From: Zygnema cylindricum
Lineage: Eukaryota > Streptophyta > Zygnematophyceae > Zygnematales > Zygnemataceae
Reading direction: 5' to 3'
NCBI GenBank assembly: GCA_037447655.1
Contig: JBBHKE010000907.1
Span: 1-64,000 of the forward strand
Length of the DNA: 64,000 nucleotides
Position 1 is the first letter of the stretch; each line of letters opens with the position of its first letter. This document shows, in pieces, positions 56,615-64,000 of the stretch. The translations under genes and the position numbers were made by a program. The notes beneath the pieces are model-generated. The model saw nothing but the letters and a program-made list of their open reading frames with translations. It was not told the origin of the DNA and did no database searches.

Positions 56615-56995
56615 CTCGTGTATTTGTAGTCCCAAATTCGTCCAGCCAAAAATAGTTATTCCTGAACATTAGCCTTTTCAAAATCATCCTTGAGAGATTT
56701 CTAGATATCGATCCCCTTTTTCATTTTTATCCGTGACATAGCCAATTCTTCTAAGATACAAAATTTCATAAGCGACCGAGCTTGCGAACTTTTCTTTGAC
56801 TAAGACAAATCCGTTTCCGCAGTGAACCATCCAAAATATCCAAAAGGTTAACATTTTCGAAGTGTGTCTCCACCATATCTGCCCAATAAGCGTATTTTCC
56901 CTCGAGAAGATAGGAATTCTTGATGATAGGCCCATGACTTGTTGTTCCACGACCACTAGAGCAAGTGGAGCAGCAGCAGTAGTAGAAGTAGACAT
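56590..56995 (-). pseudogene. Copia 6 gag N-terminus
   Basis: MSTSTTAAAPLALVVVEQQV, MGLSSRIPIFSREN (the Gag 'IP.F.G.NY' block), then in shifted frames VETHFENVNLLDILDG and EKFASSVAYEILYL, ending in FGTTNTRVA where copia 4 reads INTRVAQW. At that point (about 56612) the sequence changes to hAT transposase. Confidence 0.75.
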
Positions 56996-56997
56996 AA

Positions 56998-57859
56998 TTC
57001 ACCACAGAAGCTTACCAAGAATCCTACCAAACAGCTGCTTTCTACAACTCAATAAAGTTGACACAAAAGTCCAAACTTCTTCAAACTATACCACAGTATA
57101 TTGTTTCACAAAGTCTGATAACTCCCAAAGTTTCAGCACAATTGATCCAATATACACAAAGTTATGCAACTCACAAGTTTCCCAAAAATAATTTGCAGAT
57201 TACACAATCTTGAAGTCTAGATACATAAAACGCTCTACGTCCTAAGTTTTATACTCTACACTCAGTTGTCCTATTTCATAGTGCTGTACCGTCGATACAA
57301 GTGTCCCTAAGAGATATGTCCAACGAACTTGAACTTCCACTAAGGTCAAGTGCTCTTAATCAAACTAAACTAATCTATCACTGTACAATCACTATTAGTA
57401 AGAATCCTATACAGGTGATTTGTTCAAATGCTTGTCGCCGGCTTAGTGACACTTGTGTGGAAATGTCTTGCCAGCTGTTGCAAAACACGTGTCAGCGAGT
57501 CACTTGTTTATCCTCTTATGAATCTCGTCCGTTGACTTGATTCATATCAACCGCAGCTGCGCAGATCAATTCTTGATTATATTCACATATCTGTAGCTTC
57601 GTCGTAGCTGCATTGTCCTACGTTTTGTCTTGTTGCGTCGTAGCTGTGTTGTCTGTTAAGATGGTATCAAAGATCACCGAGTTGCGCTTGTCCCGTCTGG
57701 GTCGCAGCTGCGTTGTTCCACTCTATGTGTGAAACGTATATTCTGGTGTCGGTACCATTCCAAAAACCTCCAATGTGTTTCAAACGACGATGAGTGTCCC
57801 TATGGATATATATTTCCACTGTTTACTAATTTGCTGAGACTGAAAGCTTTCCAATAACA
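56998..57859 (-). repeat. LTR upstream of copia 6
   Basis: Begins TGTTATTGGAAAGCTTTCAG at 57859 on the - strand and ends at the gag head. Same family as the copia 4 LTRs, with a shorter GCGTTG/GTCGCAGCTGCG zone (57590-57720). Confidence 0.7.
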
Positions 57860-57879
57860 ATAGGAGTAATAAACTTCAA

Positions 57880-58200
57880 GAATTCACGACTCAATCTACT
57901 ATAGAAGGCGAAAACATGGCTGCTAGCGTAGCCTTAAAAGAGATGCTTTGGATTAAAGCATTTCTCTAGAGTAGGGTTTTACACAACACGAGACACAAAT
58001 AATATGGTGCAACAATCAGGTAGCCATTTTTGTGGCTACAAACCCAAGTCACCATTTTAAGAGTTAGCAAATGGACATACGGCTACATTTGGTACGAGAG
58101 AAAATATTTGCAATGGTTCTCAAACTTTGCTATTTGCCGATGAGAAAATGGTTGCGGACATGTTGATAAAAGCCCATCCAGCTCCTATGTAGAAGGGGAC
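57880..58200 (+). pseudogene. Copia RNase H fragment 7 (+ strand)
   Basis: STQSTIEGENMAASVALKEM, LWIKAFL, then in another frame IATNPSHHF-like and MVADM-like text, the end of a copia RNase H (EAEYMA … KE..W.k..L … MVADM.TK). Several stops. Its orientation is opposite to the adjoining LTR, so it is a further element cut by the copia 6 LTR. Confidence 0.65.
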
Positions 58201-58780
58201 AAAGTAAACCAAAACACACCACAATGCACATCTGGAAGACTCTAAGGATCTCCTCGTAGCAAGAACACCAGTACACATCACACACAGATAAAGGTTGATC
58301 TTTATTTATCGGAAAAAGATTACAAGTTAAAAGCTCGCTGCGAAGGTCTACACAAAAGAGTCTACTGTCGACTAGGTTTAGTGCACTATTTAAACTAATC
58401 GGCTGCTAGTCAACTAGGTACTACCTTTATGTACACGTGGGCCTTTTCGGTCAGCCATGATCTACCCAACTATCTTCTAGAACAATGTAGTCAAATCTAC
58501 ATTTTGCGGCGTTGCTATACTCCTACGCTGCGTTGCTATGTTACAATACTAAGCTGCTATGTTGCTTTGTTGCGCTACTCTGGCGTCGCAGCTGCGCTGC
58601 TCTGGAACCGCAACTACAGCAGCCTTATCCCTAACAATAGTGTACAATTCTTTGTAACCTTGTTACAGTGCCTCTTACTAAGGATTCAGCTTCCCGCTAA
58701 ACCTCACTTACTTAAGGGAACTGAAGTTGCTGGAGTATCCCTATGTCTCCTCTCGCTACTTCTCGAATTTTTGTCGTAGA
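58201..58780. other. LTR-like sequence without genes
   Basis: Follows the RNase H fragment; contains GCGTTGCTATG/GCGTCGCAGCTGCGC repeats (58500-58620) like those of the other copia LTRs. It could be the 3' LTR of fragment 7. Confidence 0.45.
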
Positions 58781-58854
58781 GTGTCCAATTGACATTGGAG
58801 CTGCTCACGTCAAGTCTTCAGCAGCACAATGTGATAGTCCCCCGCTGCCAAGCG

Positions 58855-60063
58855 TCTTTAGGCGATCCACACCTGAACTTGGTCCTCCCCTTCCTCCGGT
58901 GCAGCCGTTGGTGCTTCGGATTGCGGTGGAATAACTGCCAGTGCAAGTGTTTTAAGTGTCGGGATTTGGGGAGCTTCGGGTACTTCGATTTGTCGTACTC
59001 TATCTACCACCCCATTCACCAGTTCCCACCGAGGAACCTTCGTTAATTTGAAGGAAACGTGTTTCCTAGCAGCTCGAGCCCGCTGCAAAGCATTCTTCCA
59101 GGCCAGCCTGAGTGCCCGTACCTCGGGTGTGACTTCAGCCCGAGAGATGATGTCCTGAAGAGGGGCATCCCATGGGTGATATTGGTGGAGCAACCTCGGA
59201 ACATCCTTCGATACCGATAGTGGTCTTCTACCACTTCCACAAATGATAGGGCATGAGGGTTTAATTGCACTTAACCCTTATGGTTATTCCCTAGGTACTT
59301 CGTCCTCATAAAATTCCAGGCCGCGTGGGACGGCACGTTGGCGGGGATATTAATAGGATCCCCAAGTTTTCCTGTGCGCCACGTTGCTGGCCAATCCGAA
59401 TGATCCCAATAAAAGCGTTTGGCAAAGTTGAAGGCGAGGTCTGGATGTTAGGGGTCGATAGGTAGAGGGAAGAGGTAGTCGGGAATTTCTTCCTTTTTCT
59501 CACTTTCCTTGTCCGTCTTCCCTTCTTCCCGTCGTAGAACAAATACGTCATGCCTGTTGGGATACTGTGCCTCAACCCTCTTTTCTGAACTCTCCGAGGA
59601 TTGCTCGTCTGCGCTCCTCACTTTATTAGGGTCCCTCATCACCTCTAGATCTGAGGCACGCTCCTCTATCTGTGGGGGTGTCGGTTCTCGTTCTGGCTCA
59701 TCCGCGTCCAAGAGTTCATGGTCTTCTTCATCCTTCTGGTCCTCCTCCTGGAGTGGGTTGTACTCGCGATCCGACGAATTTTTTGACCCCTCTCCTCCAT
59801 TGGTCTCCCCTCGCCCCTGCCTTGCTACTAGCTTTCTCTTCCGGTTCTGGCTCTGTCTCTACCTCCCTCTTATAATCTGCCATAACCTCCGCCGCCACTA
59901 ACAATCTATCCGGGCGGGGTATTACCTCATGCCCTACCCGTACAAGTCTCCTCCTTTTCGGTGGTGGAGAGGACGACGACGCCATGGATGCTGTTGTGCA
60001 GGATAATTCAGGTAATTCAAGAAGTGAAGATAAGTTGGCTGTGCCGAACGAGACGCTCTCCAA
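58855..60063 (-). pseudogene. Unrecognised broken ORF downstream of chromovirus pol
   Basis: Three - strand frames can be read as one product of about 400 residues with two or three single-base slips and two stops. Part 1 (60063-59728): MESVSFGTANLSSLLELPEL, a basic PPPKRRRLVRVGHEV patch, MADYKREVETEPEPEE. Part 2 (about 59750-59250): Glu/Asp-rich (LLDADEPEREPTPPQIEERA), then NFAKRFYWDHSDWPATWRTG and FVEVVEDHYRYRRMF. Part 3 (59193-58858): HPWDAPLQDIISRAEVTPEV, AWKNALQRARAARK, and an acidic end. Ordinary composition and a shared theme across slips show it once coded. It lies in sense, after the integrase/chromodomain of the Ty3/gypsy element, so it is either an extra retroelement gene, a Gag-like gene of a neighbour, or a captured host gene. 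No family is recognised. Confidence 0.5.
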
Positions 60064-60470
60064 ATTGGTTCAACTAGGTTGGTCGCGAAGGCTGATGGCA
60101 TTTTCACCTGCGAGGGTTGAGGGTTTCATTGTTGGACTTTTCCAAACGTCGCAGCGTGCGAGGGTATCGGATCGTCAAACATTTCTTAAATTGCGATGCT
60201 CCAACGAAATCGCGGCTTCATCGTCACTAATGTTGTGATAAACAACTGCTCCGTTGCGATTTCATGGCAACGCAGCGGTGGCGATGCGATTCTTTGACGG
60301 CACCGCTGCTATGATGCGCTTCGGTGGCTATGCAACCATAGTGTTGCGGTCCGTTATTATCGCCGCTGTGTTCTTTGGCCGTGTCCCCAAGATGATTGCG
60401 ATGGTTGCGACATATCGATTCGTTCCTTTATCTCGCCCTTTGCGATTGCCCATCCGGTTCAGCCGAGTGT
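60064..60470. other. Spacer between chromodomain end and the unrecognised ORF
   Basis: Contains GCAACGCAGCGGTGGCGATG-like repeats resembling the GCGTTG words of the copia LTRs. No LTR boundary of the chromovirus could be fixed here. Confidence 0.35.
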
Positions 60471-60479
60471 CCGCACTCT

Positions 60480-60800
60480 ACGTAAACCGGCGCAGTAAAT
60501 CGGGTGAATGCAAATCCTTCTCGTCCACCCAAGAATCTTCCTCAACTCCGTAGCCCTTCCAACGCACCAATTATTGTGTGGAGTTAGAATTTCAAAGGCG
60601 ACGCGTCTGAAGGATCTCCTCCACCTCGTACTCGTCCGAGGTACCCTGAATGGGCGGTAATGAGGTATGCAGGCGTCGATAAGGAACAATTGAATCAGGT
60701 TCGCGAAACGGCTTGAGTAGGGAAACATGAAAAACATTCTGGATATGCCATTCTTTCAAAATGTTTAATTTATAGGCCACCTCTCCCACCTTTGAAAAGA
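60480..60800 (-). pseudogene. Chromodomain at integrase C-terminus
   Basis: VGEVAYKLNILKEWHIQNVF, HVSLLKPFREPD, then EYEVEEILQTRR followed after a slip by VKWKGY-like GYGVEEDSWVDEKDLHS. The YEVEeIl…R…YLVKWkGY…sWEp…L pattern is a chromodomain, which in chromoviruses steers integration to heterochromatin. Confidence 0.7.
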
Positions 60801-60829
60801 TAGTGAATGGACGCGAAAATCTCGGTGCC

Positions 60830-62021
60830 TATTTCTTGGCGAGGGCACCCGGTAATGACATGTTTGCCATATTATGGCGAACCTTATCATCCACACTAAA
60901 GACGATGTCCTTCCGATGAACGTCGGCCTGTGACTTTTGACGGTCCTTTGTAAACTGGAGGGCCTTCGCCGCCTTTTCCAGATTCCCTTGCAGCGTTTTT
61001 GCAAAGTCCAGAGGAGCGGGCGTAGGGCAATCCGTGACCAATAAATTTTGGGGAAGGATGGGTTGTCATTCATTGAGGGAAAATGGCATAGTATTAGTGG
61101 ACGAGTGCACCGCAGTGTTATACGCCACTTCAATCGCTGTCAAATGGTTCACCCAATCTGTTTGATGCACCGATACATAAGCTCGTAAGGCCTCCTCTAA
61201 AGTCTTGTTTACCCTTCGGTCTGACCATCGGTCTGAGGGTGATAAGCCGTAGACATGGCCGACTGCGTTCCACACTACTCGAGCAGACTTCACCAGAAGT
61301 GGCCAACAAAATTTCTATCACGATGGATGACGATCCTCTTCGGAAGTCCGTGGTGTCGAAATATCTCCTAAAAGAATAAGTCTGCCACATCCCGAGCTGT
61401 AGCTGTGGTTGTTGTGGGTAAGAAATGGGCCATTTTTGTCAGATAATCTATGATGACGAAGATGGAGTCATAGCTTTCCCAAGTAAACGGAAGAGCAACG
61501 ATGAAATCCATCAAAATCGCTTCTCAAGGAACAAATGGTATCGGGAGAGGTTGTAACAAACCTTGATCACCCAATTCCGATTTATTTCTGTTACAAGAGT
61601 TGTATGTCTTCACATATTCTGCGATGTCTTGAGTCATGTTCGACGAATAATACGCCTCAGCAACGTGTGCGATTGTTTTATTCCGTCCGAAATGTCCACT
61701 GAGCAGCTCGTCATGACTTAATTTTAGGATTGTATGACGTAACTCTTGGTTTGTCGGAACATATAATATTGTTGTCTGACTCGGTCTGTACCGCAACATA
61801 TCGTTGGCGGTTTTAACCAATGCCCTCTGTTTAACCAGTTCCTTGATGGCATCGTCTTCGTCGTATGCGGCCTTGATCCTATGCAACCACTGATCATCCA
61901 GTTGTACTGTACTTGTCACTGCGCTGATTTTCGGATCCTGCACTTTGTCCGACGCTGCGGTGTCCTTGCTCACAGAACTTTTGATTTGATTCTGCGATGA
62001 TTGCAAACCTTGCTCCGTCAT
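60830..62021 (-). pseudogene. Chromovirus integrase
   Basis: The 62021-61524 frame has the H2C2 finger (SHDELLSGHFGRNKT … YNSCNRNK). Then with stops: MDFIVALPF, FVIIDYLTKMAHFLPT, HRDRNF (normally SDRD) and STAYHPQTDGQTE (61270-61230), the gypsy integrase core, and LPGALAKK near 60860-60830. The HPQTDGQTE motif is highly characteristic. Confidence 0.8.
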
Positions 62022-62029
62022 TGGCGCAA

Positions 62030-62600
62030 CTACTCATGGTCTTCTCGATAGCGCATCTGCTGAGTTTTTCTTGCCCGGTTTATACTCAATAGTTAACTTC
62101 GGTCCGAAGGTCTGAAGAAACGTCATCGATCGCACACGTTTGTTTGACAACATTGGCTCTGTCAAAAGATATTATAAGGCGCGGTGATCCGTGATGATGG
62201 TGATCCGCTTCCCTTGAACGTAGCATTTCCAAACTTCCAATGCGTTAACTATTGTTATTATCTCCTTTTCATGCGTGGCCTAGTTAAGTTCCGCTGCCAT
62301 TAGTTTCCCACTGTCGTAGGCAATGGGTTGTACGCCCTTGCCCTGATCCTGCATAAGGATCGCTCCAATGGCCATATCGCTGGCGTCGGTAATTACGTTC
62401 TAAGGTAACTCCGGGTTGGGAACAACAAACACAGGGGCGGTAACCAACCGCTCCTTTAGCGTGTGAAAGACTGCCCCTTGCGTCGTTTTCCACTCATTGC
62501 GCACGTCATTCTTAAGTAAGTCTGTGAGTGGTGCAACAATTTTTGTGAAACCTCCTACGAAACGGCGATGATAAGAGCATAATCCAAGAAAGTTCCGTAA
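62030..62600 (-). pseudogene. Chromovirus RNase H
   Basis: Spread over frames with stops: VITDASDMAIGAILMQDQGK, LNATHEKE-like, ITIITDHRAL, EYKPGKKNSADALSRR (about 62090-62030), the conserved end of gypsy RNase H. Non-functional as read. Confidence 0.7.
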
Positions 62601-63521
62601 TGTTAGTCGGCTTCGGCCACTCCTTCACATCCGTGGTTTTGTTCGGATCCACTGCATTCCCATCCCGGCTCACCACATGACCCAAAAACTCAATTTTCTC
62701 CTTCAAGAAGTCACATTTACTCCTCTTCGCGTACACCTTGTTCTCCCAAAGGACTTGTAAGACCGTTCGCAAGTGCTGCACATGATCCTCCAACGTCTTG
62801 CTATACACCAAAATGTCGTCCAATAAGACAATTACGAAGGCGTCCAAATATTGCCGAAAGATTGAGTTTATCAAGTGCATAAAGGTCGCCGGCGCGTTGG
62901 TCAACCCAAATGGCATAACCAGAAATTTGAAATGACCATACCGAGTTCGGAATGCGGTCTTTTCCACATCTTCTTCGGCAATTCTGATTTGGTGATAACT
63001 ACTTCGTAAGTCGATCTTCGAAAAATATTTGGCACCTCATAACCTGTCTAACAATTCATCTATCCTTGGTAGAGGGTACTTGTTTTTCACCGTCAACTTA
63101 TTTAGCGCTCGGTAATCCACACACATACGAAAACCTCCGTCTTTTTTATTCACGAAGAGGGCGCGGGCTCCATACGGTGACTTGCTCGGTTGGATTGCTC
63201 GGGCTTCAACCAACTCCGCAAGTTGTTTTTTGAGTTCATCTAATTCGGTGTAGCTCATCTTGTACATCCAATTTGCCAGGGTACTGCTCCGCGAACAAGC
63301 TCTATCGTGTGGTCTACTTTGCGCTTCGGAGGTAATCCTTCCGAGAGCTTCGAGGGAAAGACATCAACATACTCCTTGAGAAGTTTTGTCACGACTTCCG
63401 GGGCCTCTACGGAAGACTTTCTGGTGTCATCACCTCCTTTTAAGTCAAAGTCAGGATCTTTATTACTCCATTCCTCTCGAATCCCCTCCTTCGTCTCCTC
63501 CATAGGTTGGACGACTGCCAT
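62512..63521 (-). pseudogene. Chromovirus reverse transcriptase
   Basis: Three frames: [14 protein letters not shown] (63521-63255); [40 protein letters not shown] (63267-63037); FRTRYGHFKFLVMPFGLTNA, VLLDDILVYSKTLEDH, FLGHVVSRDG (62967-62512). The catalytic LDD motif of gypsy RT is intact; a slip follows NITEL near 62600 before NFLGLCSYHRRF. Confidence 0.85.
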
Positions 63522-63802
63522 ATCAAGTGTTTCCCCTTTCTTGAGTGCCTTCTTAAGCTATAAGGCCGAAAGCAGGCGCCCCTCTTCCAATCCCTTACCA
63601 GCCGCTCCCACCTTTTCTTCAAACTTTTTTTCACCATTCTTTACTCTCATGTTACTACTACTCTAATCGATCGTCGGGTTCCACTTTTGCAGCCACTGTT
63701 TCCCCAAGTTTTCTTTATGGTCTCCAAGCGGTAATACATTAAGGGTGTCAAACCAGTGAAACTTCCCAATTTCGACGTGTAACCTCGGAGTGCGATGAGT
63801 AA

Positions 63803-63997
63803 TCAAAGGGTACTTCTGTCGGCCAATTGTATTGTCTGACAATCCGATAGAACCACCAGAAGAAGTTTCAACTTTTTTACCGTCATCTCATTGATGAAGT
63901 TCCCCGACGCGCTGGAGTCCACCATGAAGCTTGTTGCGCTCACTCCGATCTGTCCTTGAAATATTAAAGGATCGCCCCCTTCACCAGCTAACCTCAT
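63803..63997 (-). pseudogene. Chromovirus protease region (partial)
   Basis: FQGQIGVSATSFMVDSSASG, NFINEMTVKKLKL, QLADRSTL. This is the gypsy aspartic protease, in which 'lvDSGAs.nFi' reads VDSSASGNFI: the catalytic D is kept but the Gly of D-S-G is Ser. The frame ends at 63803 and similarity continues with breaks to 63530. Confidence 0.75.
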
Positions 63998-64000
63998 GAC

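Larger units (their letters stand above)
60480..64000 (-). mobile_element. Ty3/gypsy chromovirus pol (- strand), continues past the right edge
   Basis: Order on the - strand: protease, RT, RNase H, integrase with H2C2 finger, chromodomain, the gene order of Ty3/gypsy (Metaviridae) chromoviruses. Several stops and frame slips are visible (62600, 62280, 61540, 61390-61290, 60600), so it is inactive. Gag and the 5' LTR would lie beyond 64000, and the 3' LTR is not identified. Confidence 0.85.

Noticed and set aside
59448-60063. Gag of the chromovirus itself
   Set aside because: It lies after integrase in the sense direction and has no CCHC knuckle; it could only be gag of a different element, which is left open.

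Overview
This is a repeat-dominated nuclear window from a eukaryote with a large genome. It has long introns with GT/AG borders, nested Ty1/copia and chromodomain Ty3/gypsy retrotransposons, hAT transposase remnants, several MITE-like elements and many kilobases of simple-sequence DNA. A CCAAT box with a G-box (CCACGTGTC) and plant-type retrotransposon families suggest a land plant or streptophyte alga. That assignment is inference, and the species is not identified. Nothing bacterial, no rRNA and no functional tRNA is seen. Most long open frames are artefacts of purine/pyrimidine-rich repeats.

Layout. (1) 1-10.4 kb is transposon debris: two decayed hAT transposase genes in inverted orientation (843-1975 +, 2905-4007 -), a long foldback element (4092-5945) split by a hAT-type MITE with an exact 8-bp target duplication (4362-5245), a second hAT-type MITE (7666-8103, exact 8-bp duplication, with a C17/G27 hairpin) and a Tc1/mariner-like MITE (8704-9254). 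(2) 10.4-23.5 kb is a 13-kb polypurine array (GGGAGA-type) with a loose higher-order organisation of about 2 kb. It switches abruptly to a 2.5-kb polypyrimidine tract (23.5-26.0 kb). (3) 26.0-36.5 kb is the only plausible host gene: seven phase-compatible exons on the + strand predicting about 423 residues, with an Asn/Gly/Lys-rich N-terminus, one PAS domain and a helical C-terminal part I do not recognise. Its introns hold another GA tract, a five-unit tandem array of tRNA-derived SINE-like sequence, trinucleotide-like arrays and a TTCAR pentamer array. (4) 36.5-58.2 kb is a nest of at least seven Ty1/copia copies in both orientations, all with stops or frameshifts. They include a copia gag fused in frame to a hAT transposase fragment, and two recombinant junctions that join the same gag site to the same RNase H site. 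(5) 58.2-64 kb, on the - strand, is a Ty3/gypsy chromovirus pol running in from beyond the right edge. Downstream of it lies a broken open frame of about 400 codons that I do not recognise.

The genes do not form a pathway. The biology here is genome architecture: a low-complexity-embedded PAS gene between a polypurine array and nested retroelements. No retroelement or transposase copy looks intact enough to be autonomous.
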